Below are positions 15,014-24,070 of a DNA stretch of 30,500 bases, piece by piece (position 1 is the stretch's first letter; each line of letters starts with the position of its first letter). The stretch is from a virus, in the IMG/VR virus record IMGVR_UViG_3300010885_083984, positions 1 through 30,500 of that record; one strand, given 5' to 3'. The translations under genes and the position numbers were made by a program. Below the pieces are notes generated by a model. That model did not search any database and was not told the DNA's origin. It saw only the letters and a program-made list of their open reading frames with translations.

Positions 15014-16516
15014 ATGTATAGAATACTTCAAGCTTCTAAAGACACGTACATTACTAACAAGATTGTTGGTCAACTGCGTGCGACTGATGCTAACGTTGGC
15101 GCTGCTGGCTCAATTGATATTTTTAAACTCTATGATGAAAATACATACCAGAATGAGACATATCCGATTGAAATATCAAGAGGCCTAGTCTATTTTGACT
15201 TAGCACCAATTAGAGAAATGACTGCTTCTACGCTTGACATAACAAGCAGCACATTTAAATGTTACCTGAAGCTTTCAGACATCTATGGTGGGCAAACTAC
15301 GCCCGCAAACTTTACTTTAGCTGTATATCCTCTTTCTAAGTCTTTTGATGAAGGTAAGGGAAAAGACGTTGTTAGGTTTGAAGATCTTGATGTTTGTAAC
15401 TTTGTTTCTGCGTCGTTCATAAGCACAATCACGAAGTGGAATCTTACAGGCGCCAATGCCAAAGGTTTACTGGGGAGTAGTGATATTGACGTTATAAGTT
15501 CAGGAAACTTGAATAATGGTCTAGGTGTGGTTGATCTTTTTGTGACTCAATCATTCCCATTAGGCACAGAAGACCTTTATGTTGACGTGACTCAAATCAT
15601 CTCAGGAACAATTGCAGGCCTAATACCAGATTGCGGTTTTAGAGTTTCTTACATTGATGCTCAAGAAACAGACACGAAAACTAGATTTGTCAAGCGTTTT
15701 GCATCAAGAAATACAACGGACACATCTAAGCGCCCTAAGTTGATTGTCACATTTGATGATGCAATATCTGATGATCACAACTTATTTTTCTTCGATCTTA
15801 CCGGTTCACTTTTCTTAAACAACTATGCAAGAGGTTATCCTGGCAACATCCTGTCAGGCGCAGCGGCAACTCCGCTGACTGGTAACAATTGCATGAAGTT
15901 ACAAATATACTCAGGCACTTTCAATCAAACATACTCTGTGACGCAGTATAAAATTGGTAATAACTTTCAAACAGGCATCTACACGGCTTCGCTTGCAATA
16001 AGCTCTTTTGACACATCAATATCAGGCAATCTAAGTCAGACAAAAAATATGACCTTTAATGAGATGTGGAAGTCAAATGATTTGACTGTAACTTTCTATT
16101 CTGGCACTTTTGATGTTCAACCATTCCAGAGAACATCATTTATTCAAACACCCGAGCGTTATTTCATTAATATCACCAATATGAGATCATCATATAAGGC
16201 CACTGAGAGCTTTAGATTTAGACTCTTTATTGAAGATTTCAATGCGCCTGTTGTTTATGAGAAGCTGCCAATTGAAAACACAGGTATTATTGTTGATAAA
16301 TGTCTCTACAGAGTTAGAGACTTTGAAAGCGGTGATGTTATAATACCATTTGAAGATCCTGCAACAAAGACATCAAATGATGCCAATTCACACTATTTTG
16401 ATTTCTACATGTCATCATTACCACTTGGTAGAACATATACGTTTGACTTCATGATAATTAATAAAGGGCTAGAAATCGTCATTAACGACGTCGCCGCAAA
16501 GTTTAGAGTTGAGTAG
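15014..16516 (+). CDS. Virion protein with DNRLRE/CBM96-like domain
   Basis: A 500-residue protein, TGAGG before the ATG. Residues about 5-250 follow the DNRLRE-type jelly-roll pattern: an initial KDTYIT, then an Asn-x-Gly-rich turn (DANVGAAGSIDIF), RGLVYFDLAPI (the yLrFDls strand), KWNLTGANAKG, EDLYVDVTQIISG (the DVT motif), and the end block RFVKRFASRNTTDTSKRPKL before IVTF. Many proteins with this fold bind carbohydrate or decorate cell-surface proteins. The second half (about 260-500) is beta-rich with no family I recognise. Located directly after gp6, it is probably a baseplate-peripheral or short fibre protein. The assignment of the domain is from pattern only. Confidence 0.6.
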   Translation: MYRILQASKDTYITNKIVGQLRATDANVGAAGSIDIFKLYDENTYQNETYPIEISRGLVYFDLAPIREMTASTLDITSSTFKCYLKLSDIYGGQTTPANFTLAVYPLSKSFDEGKGKDVVRFEDLDVCNFVSASFISTITKWNLTGANAKGLLGSSDIDVISSGNLNNGLGVVDLFVTQSFPLGTEDLYVDVTQIISGTIAGLIPDCGFRVSYIDAQETDTKTRFVKRFASRNTTDTSKRPKLIVTFDDAISDDHNLFFFDLTGSLFLNNYARGYPGNILSGAAATPLTGNNCMKLQIYSGTFNQTYSVTQYKIGNNFQTGIYTASLAISSFDTSISGNLSQTKNMTFNEMWKSNDLTVTFYSGTFDVQPFQRTSFIQTPERYFINITNMRSSYKATESFRFRLFIEDFNAPVVYEKLPIENTGIIVDKCLYRVRDFESGDVIIPFEDPATKTSNDANSHYFDFYMSSLPLGRTYTFDFMIINKGLEIVINDVAAKFRVE

Positions 16517-16521
16517 ACTAC

Positions 16522-19500
16522 ATGAGATCTAGGACAGGAATACGTCCGAGCTTTGAATCTGCTTTTACCAGCGGAAGATCAAAAGATGCGCCCGTGTTCA
16601 AAGAAATTGATGGGATAAAGACATTATTTGATGATGAAGTATCTCAAGAGTCATTTAGATATGATTCTGCTGGGATGGGCTTAAAGTCAACACAAGAACT
16701 GCCGATCGACTATACGTCATTTGAAAATCATACTTTCTTCAATTCAGCAAGAGGAAAAGTTGATGTTTCATTTGACACTATCATCAACGGATTTCCTTAT
16801 GACAAAGAAAGGTCAACAATTGAATCTTTTCTTGATAGCTTGACAGGGTTTGAAAAGAATGTCTTTGACAGATTTCCAAAGAATGTTGGTTATTTAAACT
16901 TTTCAAATAATTCCTACGTTAAAATTAGAGATGGAAAATCACTTAATTTTCCTAGACTCAACAAAGATGATTATGGCACAGCTGTTCTAGACCCAGGCAG
17001 CTCGCCATTTTCGATTGAAATGCACATTAAGGTTCCTAATGTAGCGAATGATAATCAAATAATCATTCAACGATTAGGCACATCTGCAGGTATGACTATT
17101 GGGATCTCACAGTCGGCTTCGACTTCGACATGTAATTTACTTTACTTGATCTCATCAGGAACTGACGCATATCTTGTTGCATCAGGAACAATCCAAAAGA
17201 ATGAATGGGTTCATTTTAGCGCACAATTAGAGAATTTTAATGGTGCAAAGAAAGCTGTCATATATCTTGATCAAGAACCGAGATACACATCAACAGACGT
17301 GCAAGACTTTGGTCTTATTGCATTTGATGGCGCATCTATGTTTGTGGGGACAGGTAGCACTCATAGCACGTTTGACTACACATTTACTCCTGTGTCAACA
17401 CTTTCAGCATCAATCGATGAGATTAGATATTTCAAGCAACAACGCACAAGTGCACAACTTAAGAAGTTTCTCCAGCGCGAAATCTATCCAGGCATTGATG
17501 ATCTTACAGCATACTTTAAATTCAATGAACCATCAGGATCTTACACGGGATCGAATGTCGCCCTAGATTCTTCAGGCAACCAGCTACATTCATACATCAT
17601 GAATTATGGCGCATCGAATAGGTCGACTGGCGCTTTTGAATCACCTCTGTTATATGAGAATGTCAATTACTCACCTGTTTTATTCGCAAGCTATGATGAA
17701 GTCATAAATTTGAACTATGACCTCTTGACAGACGCTTTGAATTATGACCTAGATAATCCCAATTTGATTTATAAGCTGGTGCCGCCTCATTATCTTGTGC
17801 AAGGCGCGGCAAGTCAAGGACTCTCAACGGTCGACCAGAATTTAGGCAGAATCTACACAGCAGATTCAATTCCAGGTACAGGCAATCTTCCAAAGCCACA
17901 GCTCCTTATATCGCTTCTTTTGACTTATGCTAAGTTCTTCGATGAGATGAAACTATTCATCGACTATTTTGTTAATTCAACATACGTCGAACTAGACGAC
18001 AACCAATCGGCAATTGATAAATTTTTACCTTACATTGCAAGTTACTATGGGTTTAAGCTGCCAAATTTCTTTAGTAACACTACACCAGATCAGTTCTATT
18101 ATGGACAATCATTAGGTGACAATTACGAGATTGCTCAAAGATCATTAAAGCATGTTAGGTATCAAATCTGGAGAAGAATTCTCGGAAATATAACGCCTAT
18201 TTTGCAATCTAAGGGAACACGAGCGTCAATCAAATCTGCTATTTTATCAACTGGAATTATACCAGACAATTTCTTCAACATTAGAGAATATGGCGGACCT
18301 CCTCTAAGAAACCTAGAAGGTCTAAGACAACAAACTCAAGAAGTCTCAACACTTGCCGACTTTGTGTCGACAAATACCGGGCTGATTGCAAATATGAATT
18401 CACAAGGATTCTTTTCTAATATTCCTCATGCTGTTTCACAATTCTTGTCAGCATCAAGAATTGAGCCGGGTGTACCTAGAATTGCAGGAACCCTAGTAAA
18501 TGATGGAGGCATCACACTTTCAAATAATAAGAATGATGGTTTGCTGACGTCTGGCTCGTTTGCAATCGAAAGTATAGTAAAGTTTAGACCAACATTTAAG
18601 CACAGCGAAAAGCAAAGTCTTTTTAGACTGCAGACAACAGGCTCAGCAACACCTTCAATAACTCAAGCATGCCTAATGAATGTTGTGTATGGGCACAATT
18701 ATCTGTACGGATCGGGAACACTTACATTATACGCAAGATCTAGCAAAGAAACTACAGCACCCGGTCTTGAGTTAAGCATACCTAACATCAACTTGTTTAA
18801 TGGCGAGAAGTGGTATGTGTCGGCTGGAAGAGTTAGAGGTGATCTAACAGGATCACTATCGTCTTCATATTTTCTCCGATGCGGATACAATGAAGACAAG
18901 ATTTCATACACTTACTTCTCTACTTCATCTTATTTCAATGAAACTCAAGCAGGTGTGTCCAACGATATGTTCCAAAGCATAGATGGATCATATAACGCAT
19001 CTGGTACATTTCTTGTTATAGGTTCGCAGAGCCTTGATACAACTTCACCTAGATTTCTTAATGCAACAGGTGATAAATCAATCACGACTTTCACAGGAAG
19101 AACAGGATTCTTGAGATTCTGGTCGAAAGGACTTGATTCTGTTGAAGCTTTAGAACATTTGAGAAATTATAGGTCATTAGGAGTCGAAGATCCTAAGATT
19201 AATTTCAATTTTGATACGGAATCAACAGGTACATTCCAAAGAATCAGAGCAGACATAACAACAGATCAAAATATTACAGGCTCAGATTCGACTGGCAACA
19301 TAAGATTGTTTGACTTTTCACAAAATAATCTTCACTTTGCAGGCGCGGGATTTTTAACTAGTTCTCTCGTCATCAAGAATGAAACTTTTACTGTCAACAG
19401 AATATCACCTAATATCGATCTACTTCAGACAGATGAAAAAGTTAGAGTTAGAAGTCTGTTAGATCCGCTTTCAACAGACTCATACACACAGCCCGCGCCG

Positions 19501-19965
19501 GTTTATACATTAGGCCCAGATACCTCAGTAAATGATGACAATAGGTTTTCTATCGAATATTCTTCAATTAAAGCGCTTAATGAAGATATTGTAGGAATAA
19601 TTGGAAATACACAAACACTTGATGATGCACTTGGTCGTCCGGCGCTCATGTTTGACGAAATTTATCCTGACCTTGACAAGCTTTCAAAAGTCTACTTCAA
19701 CAGGCTGGTATCACCAATAAACGTGAGAGATTATTTAGAATTGTTTAAGTGGTTTGATACTTCACTGACTAATTTGCTTGAACAACTGCTCCCAAGAAAG
19801 ACTAATTTCCTAGGAATTAGCTATGTCATTGAGTCACATTTGCTAGAAAGAGCACGTCATAGATACCTGTTTGACCAGCAATTCTTAAACCCGGCGGGTC
19901 CTAGGCCCAAGCAAGATGAGAATAAAAACGAGTCAAACCTAAATGCTAATACTCGGAGGTATTAG
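16522..19965 (+). CDS. Giant baseplate wedge-like protein with LamG-like domains and a tail-protein-I/gp7-like core
   Basis: A 1147-residue protein. Residues about 123-360 form a LamG/concanavalin-like domain: YLNFSNNSYVKI, FSIEMHIKVPN, EWVHFSAQLEN, AVIYLDQEP, SASIDEIRYFKQQRTSAQL and LTAYFKFNEPSG are the usual strands in order. Residues about 460-595 (YAKFFDEMKLFIDYFVN, IDKFLPYIASYYGFKLPNFF, WRRILGNITPILQSKGTRAS followed by IKSAIL) resemble tail protein I, the fold used in the wedge protein gp7. Residues about 675-890 contain a second LamG-like block (FAIESIVKFRP ... TGFLRFWSKGLDSVEAL). The C-terminal helix-rich tail is unique. T4 gp7 is 1032 residues, so size and order after gp6 agree. It is probably the gp7 counterpart with added sugar-binding lobes. 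Confidence 0.65.
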   Translation: MRSRTGIRPSFESAFTSGRSKDAPVFKEIDGIKTLFDDEVSQESFRYDSAGMGLKSTQELPIDYTSFENHTFFNSARGKVDVSFDTIINGFPYDKERSTIESFLDSLTGFEKNVFDRFPKNVGYLNFSNNSYVKIRDGKSLNFPRLNKDDYGTAVLDPGSSPFSIEMHIKVPNVANDNQIIIQRLGTSAGMTIGISQSASTSTCNLLYLISSGTDAYLVASGTIQKNEWVHFSAQLENFNGAKKAVIYLDQEPRYTSTDVQDFGLIAFDGASMFVGTGSTHSTFDYTFTPVSTLSASIDEIRYFKQQRTSAQLKKFLQREIYPGIDDLTAYFKFNEPSGSYTGSNVALDSSGNQLHSYIMNYGASNRSTGAFESPLLYENVNYSPVLFASYDEVINLNYDLLTDALNYDLDNPNLIYKLVPPHYLVQGAASQGLSTVDQNLGRIYTADSIPGTGNLPKPQLLISLLLTYAKFFDEMKLFIDYFVNSTYVELDDNQSAIDKFLPYIASYYGFKLPNFFSNTTPDQFYYGQSLGDNYEIAQRSLKHVRYQIWRRILGNITPILQSKGTRASIKSAILSTGIIPDNFFNIREYGGPPLRNLEGLRQQTQEVSTLADFVSTNTGLIANMNSQGFFSNIPHAVSQFLSASRIEPGVPRIAGTLVNDGGITLSNNKNDGLLTSGSFAIESIVKFRPTFKHSEKQSLFRLQTTGSATPSITQACLMNVVYGHNYLYGSGTLTLYARSSKETTAPGLELSIPNINLFNGEKWYVSAGRVRGDLTGSLSSSYFLRCGYNEDKISYTYFSTSSYFNETQAGVSNDMFQSIDGSYNASGTFLVIGSQSLDTTSPRFLNATGDKSITTFTGRTGFLRFWSKGLDSVEALEHLRNYRSLGVEDPKINFNFDTESTGTFQRIRADITTDQNITGSDSTGNIRLFDFSQNNLHFAGAGFLTSSLVIKNETFTVNRISPNIDLLQTDEKVRVRSLLDPLSTDSYTQPAPVYTLGPDTSVNDDNRFSIEYSSIKALNEDIVGIIGNTQTLDDALGRPALMFDEIYPDLDKLSKVYFNRLVSPINVRDYLELFKWFDTSLTNLLEQLLPRKTNFLGISYVIESHLLERARHRYLFDQQFLNPAGPRPKQDENKNESNLNANTRRY
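19955..19960 (+). promoter_or_regulatory. Strong ribosome binding site for a GTG start
   Basis: GGAGGT ends 4 bases before the GTG at 19965, which overlaps the preceding TAG by one base. The near-perfect site supports this non-ATG start. Confidence 0.7.
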
Positions 19966-20693
19966 TGACACCTTTTAAAGATCAATCTATCGCCCTCATA
20001 GAGCAATCCACGAATCCTTTGACGTCTTCTCCAAGTAGCATGACAATTTTGTATGATGACCAACGTCAAGGTGTCGATGTAACTCTTGTCAATCATTTTC
20101 TGAAGTCTACAAAGGTCTATATTTCTTCCAAAGGCGTAGTGAGATCTCAAGTTAATTCTTTGCTTGTGCCAGACTTAGACACACGAGACTTAGGTCAACA
20201 AGTCAATATTAGAGATTTTTCATCCTTTGAGGACAAGACAGAACGCATTCAACCTGGCACGATCTTAGAGTCAGGTCTAATTGAAGAAAATGACACAGTT
20301 GACTTCAATAGCTTAGAGCAAGACGGTCTCATTGTCGTTTTTTCTGATACAGGTAAAAGAAACATCTATCTCAGCACCGAGCGCGTCAATAAACGTGGAA
20401 TTTCATGTACAACAGTTTCATTACCAATTAAAGACACATATGATAACAGCAGCAATATATTAAATGCATTCCAGGATGGTGTTGAGACTAGTCTGGGCAT
20501 TCCAATTGAAGGATATGAAAGTATTGTCGGAGACATCTCTCCCTACAATGAGGAAGATACTTTGAATGGTTTGAATCTAAAAATTGTATATGACTCAATT
20601 TCAATTAATGAAAAAGTCCCAACGTGTGGTTTTTCATTCTATGGCTCAGAATTTGGAACTGACTCTGTTGCTTATGGCGGAAGGTTAAGATGA
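19965..20693 (+). CDS. Virion-region protein of unknown function
   Basis: A 242-residue protein starting with GTG. It opens with an extended Ser/Thr-rich segment, then short strand-rich stretches (VDVTLVNHFLKSTKVYISSK, GLIVVFSD, RNIYLSTERVN) and an acidic C-terminal third. No signal peptide, membrane segment or known motif is visible. I do not recognise the family. Flanked on both sides by large structural genes with translational overlaps (TAGTG before, ATGA after), it is most likely a tail or baseplate component expressed in stoichiometric linkage with the next gene. Confidence 0.6.
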   Translation: MTPFKDQSIALIEQSTNPLTSSPSSMTILYDDQRQGVDVTLVNHFLKSTKVYISSKGVVRSQVNSLLVPDLDTRDLGQQVNIRDFSSFEDKTERIQPGTILESGLIEENDTVDFNSLEQDGLIVVFSDTGKRNIYLSTERVNKRGISCTTVSLPIKDTYDNSSNILNAFQDGVETSLGIPIEGYESIVGDISPYNEEDTLNGLNLKIVYDSISINEKVPTCGFSFYGSEFGTDSVAYGGRLR

Positions 20694-23089
20694 GCTCTAA
20701 AATACTCAATACAGCGCCGCTGGCACAGATCAACGACTCTGATTGTGCACCTGGATCATACCCAGAAATCTTGAGGACAGGTGACAGCCAAAGGCTTGGT
20801 AATACGCAGGTCATATTTGATGATTCTAAGACACAATTAGGCACTCCACAAAATGTGTTGATGCCTTACAATATTTCTGCAAGAGACGCGGCTTTATCTA
20901 ACTTTTCAACTGGGTCTATAACATTAGTAAAAGTTCCGTCTCTCTCAAGCCAGTTTTTAACCAAATTTGACGATGGCGACGCCATAAGCCCATATGATGA
21001 GTCTAAGAATGTCGCAGCATTTTTTACAGAAACTCAAAATGCTGGAACACCAACGTCAGTGTATCCTGGGTTTGATTCGCCGGTTTCGTCTAAGATTGCA
21101 ATCGTTATTGACATCACGTCAACAGCAACGAAGAAAGTTTTTAAGATGCTTTCAACCAGAGCAGTTGACACAAACGGTCTATTCTATAATGAATCAGGGA
21201 CAGGATTCTTATACTACAATTTTGACACAAATGAATGGGATGACATAGGTCTGAAAGATCCGGCAACAGGAGCAACAACCGGCTACGACTTTATGATGAA
21301 AAAAGCATCTACAGATCTCATTGTTGGAAAAAATAATGAGTACATGTGCCAGTTCATGCCTTCGCCTAGCGTAGCCTTATCACCTCAACTTACAAAGGTA
21401 GGTGATCTTAAAAGCATTGGATATGACAAGATCGGAACACCAACAGCATTTTTTGGTGCACCAAATGCTCCAAGATATCATGCAAGCGAAGAACAGACTT
21501 TAAAACTTTCAAATTACATCCAGCACCCATTCGTGTTAGAAAAAGCCTATCTTGAGCTTCCAACAATTGGGTCAAGAATTCAAAATGGCGGATCTCCTTA
21601 TCCAAAAGGTTTCTTTAGAGACATTGTCAATTATGTATTTTTCATGTACAAGCAGAATCGTGCTGGAAATGTGGCAAAAGACACAGTTGCTGACGTTTCA
21701 AGTAGCATCAGATCTCTAGTATTGGATGGATCATTTTGTTACTATAACTCGGCATCAATATCGGCAGGTGTAGGACCACAGCACGAACACGGCGCGGCAT
21801 TTGACCATGCAATGGGTACATCTACATTTGGAACAAGCACACTTATTGGCAATGTTTCAATGCTGATGTCACCTAAAATTTATAATGAACAATTGACAGG
21901 TCTAAGCCCGCTCCCGTACACGACTCAAGCACCACCTGTTTCCTCAGGCGAAACAGTCAATATTCAAAATTTTTGGACAGGTGGTACAAAAGGTTACAAT
22001 GTATCAGGATCATTAAGCCAAGTTGGAAAAGTTTCAAATAGGTCAATAAATTCCTACACTGGTGTAAATAGCATTAATAATCCGCAAATTAGTCTCCAAG
22101 ATCTAAAAGTCAACATTGATCCAAGAGCAATGAAATCAAGCGTTTGGAGATCAGATCAAGTCGTAAGAATAAACTCATATTATACAGCTTCAAACGGCCC
22201 GCCAATACAATTTTATCAATGCACTGATGACACAACAAACTATAAAAATAGTCCTTACATACTATTTCCATCTGATGAGCTTGTTTTTGGCATAGACGCC
22301 GGACAGACAACAATATCTTCATACCCCGGGATATTGCCTGTATCAAGCCAAGATGAAAATGCTCTCCAGATAACAGGCTCTTACTTGACAATTCCTGCAA
22401 ATCCTGCAAGGATTATCTTGTATGGTTCTTTAATCCGTGAGAACAAAGAGCAACTTCCAAGTTTAAATCAAAATTTGACGTCTGATGCGATTCACGAAGA
22501 CCTACATGAAGTTATTGTCGACCAATTCGATATTGCAGAAAGAATCTTGTATTCAGGATCTTATCTAGACAGTTATTACACGGGATCAATGACATCTACA
22601 AAGGACAGAGTTTATGTTGGTAGAGCCTCAATGCCCCCCGTATATCCAAATTACGCATTCAATCGTTTTGCCACGATGGCTAGCACATCAGAAAGATTCA
22701 CAAAAAGTGACCAGCTATATCCCATTGTGAATTTTAGAGCAAATCATTTTGGTCATTTTAGAGACATTCTAGAGCAAACAAAAGACTCGGAGAAGATTAC
22801 AGTTGAGTTTGTGAAAAAATCAACTTCATTTTTAAACTTTTCGATGCCACGACAGGAAACTAAAACTAGCGGTCCTGCCTTATGCTTATTTGTCTCTCAA
22901 TCCAGCGAAACAATCGTCGATCCTATTACAACTAGATCTTCAAATCTTAGCACGGCATTCACGTGTTCATTGCCCTATTTCGAAGGTGAGGCACGTAATA
23001 GGTCAGAAATTATATCTGGCTCCAACTCTCCGTTTAGGGCACAGACAGTAATACTCAACAAGCCCTCAACTCTTTTATCCTCTACGTAG
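20690..23089 (+). CDS. Large virion structural protein, family not recognised
   Basis: A 799-residue protein with GGAAGG upstream and an ATGA overlap. It is rich in Ser, Thr, Asn, Gly and Tyr with few Cys, typical of beta-structured tail proteins. The segment HPFVLEKAYLELPTIGSRI (about residues 280-298) looks like a jelly-roll strand pair, LVLDGSFCYYNSAS and QHEHGAAFDHAMGTSTFG are distinctive, and FRANHFGHFRDILEQTKDSE (about 683-702) is a motif I have seen associated with large phage virion proteins but cannot name. The His-rich QHEHGAAFDH might bind metal. A role in the baseplate periphery or tail fibre is inferred from the neighbourhood. Confidence 0.6.
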   Translation: MSSKILNTAPLAQINDSDCAPGSYPEILRTGDSQRLGNTQVIFDDSKTQLGTPQNVLMPYNISARDAALSNFSTGSITLVKVPSLSSQFLTKFDDGDAISPYDESKNVAAFFTETQNAGTPTSVYPGFDSPVSSKIAIVIDITSTATKKVFKMLSTRAVDTNGLFYNESGTGFLYYNFDTNEWDDIGLKDPATGATTGYDFMMKKASTDLIVGKNNEYMCQFMPSPSVALSPQLTKVGDLKSIGYDKIGTPTAFFGAPNAPRYHASEEQTLKLSNYIQHPFVLEKAYLELPTIGSRIQNGGSPYPKGFFRDIVNYVFFMYKQNRAGNVAKDTVADVSSSIRSLVLDGSFCYYNSASISAGVGPQHEHGAAFDHAMGTSTFGTSTLIGNVSMLMSPKIYNEQLTGLSPLPYTTQAPPVSSGETVNIQNFWTGGTKGYNVSGSLSQVGKVSNRSINSYTGVNSINNPQISLQDLKVNIDPRAMKSSVWRSDQVVRINSYYTASNGPPIQFYQCTDDTTNYKNSPYILFPSDELVFGIDAGQTTISSYPGILPVSSQDENALQITGSYLTIPANPARIILYGSLIRENKEQLPSLNQNLTSDAIHEDLHEVIVDQFDIAERILYSGSYLDSYYTGSMTSTKDRVYVGRASMPPVYPNYAFNRFATMASTSERFTKSDQLYPIVNFRANHFGHFRDILEQTKDSEKITVEFVKKSTSFLNFSMPRQETKTSGPALCLFVSQSSETIVDPITTRSSNLSTAFTCSLPYFEGEARNRSEIISGSNSPFRAQTVILNKPSTLLSST

Positions 23090-23096
23090 GATCACA

Positions 23097-23103
23097 CTAA
23101 ATA
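23097..23103 (+). promoter_or_regulatory. T4-late-like promoter motif CTAAATA before the gene at 23114
   Basis: ACTAAATA (23096-23103) ends 10 bases before the ATG at 23114, the same distance as the CTAAATA before gp25, and sits in a 24-bp gap between tightly packed genes. The two 23-base upstream segments agree at most positions. The T4 geometry would place initiation near 23109, giving a leader of about 5 bases with no Shine-Dalgarno sequence. Confidence 0.55.
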
Positions 23104-23113
23104 GTTATAAACA

Positions 23114-24067
23114 ATGGCTGGAATACTAGACACAAAATCAAGAATCATGGACCTCCTGATGACACAGGAGGGCAAACGTCAAATCGCTGCAGGAGATTTT
23201 AAAGTTAAGTTTGCATCATTTACCGACCGTGGGACTTTTTATGATAAAAGTTCTATTTCTGGGTCATACGATGCTGCTTTTAATCGTCTCTATTTTGAAT
23301 CTTCAAATCTGCCATTTGATTCTATTACTATCGAAGCAAACGACAAAGGAAACGTACTTCCTGTAGGAATAAATGCCTATGATGGCGGTTCAAGAATTGT
23401 TGTTTTTGACGGCAATATATCAAAGCTTGACGAAGCTCCTGTTTTAAATGCGACAGGTTCGTTGTTTGCAACATATGTTGATGACATTATTAGCAGCACA
23501 ACGGCTAACTTTAGAAAACAGACGATTATTGCATCAAGAGACCCAGTCGACAATTCAGATACGTTCACCTTGTCGACAGGATCAATAAATTTTAAGTATG
23601 ATAATCGAGGCCCAATATTGGGCGAAGACTTAATACCCACAATAGATCAAGCACCTCCGCTTTTTACGCATCGAAGATTTGCAAACTCACTTAATTTTGC
23701 CTACCTTCCCCCGGTCGTTTCTGAGAGTGGAACAACTAGCGTGTTAGGAAAATATACTGACATCAAACAGATGAACAAGTATAGCTATGCTGACATTATG
23801 AAGGAACTTGTTGGCGATAAAGCAGATGATCCTATTTGTCCCGTTAACACTGTTAGATTCGTTGAGACATCACAGACGAATGACATATGCATGCAAGCAT
23901 ATGAAATCAATGGAAATACTCTTAAGAAGCTTGACATGGTTGACTATGGTGATGTACCTGCAGATGATGATAATACATCGCGAAGAATTGTCTTTCTCGG
24001 TAAAGTGTTCATTGACTCATACCAGTCACCAACATTTGCTAACATATTTACAATAATACTGGAATAA
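23114..24067 (+). CDS. Virion structural protein of unknown family
   Basis: A 317-residue protein. The N-terminus, GILDTKSRIMDLLMTQEGKR, then QIAAGDFKVKFASFTDRGTFY, is a compact helix plus strand block that I associate with structural proteins of large tailed phages, though I cannot name its function. The centre is beta-rich (RIVVFDGNISKL, DTFTLSTGSINFKYD), and there is a cluster of three Cys near residues 237-260 (DDPICPV, NDICMQAYE). The C-terminus RRIVFLGKVFIDSYQSPTF ends in a strand and helix. It begins a probable new late transcript, indicated by the CTAAATA motif and the gap upstream, and it may drive the last three genes. Confidence 0.6.
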   Translation: MAGILDTKSRIMDLLMTQEGKRQIAAGDFKVKFASFTDRGTFYDKSSISGSYDAAFNRLYFESSNLPFDSITIEANDKGNVLPVGINAYDGGSRIVVFDGNISKLDEAPVLNATGSLFATYVDDIISSTTANFRKQTIIASRDPVDNSDTFTLSTGSINFKYDNRGPILGEDLIPTIDQAPPLFTHRRFANSLNFAYLPPVVSESGTTSVLGKYTDIKQMNKYSYADIMKELVGDKADDPICPVNTVRFVETSQTNDICMQAYEINGNTLKKLDMVDYGDVPADDDNTSRRIVFLGKVFIDSYQSPTFANIFTIILE

Positions 24068-24070
24068 GAC

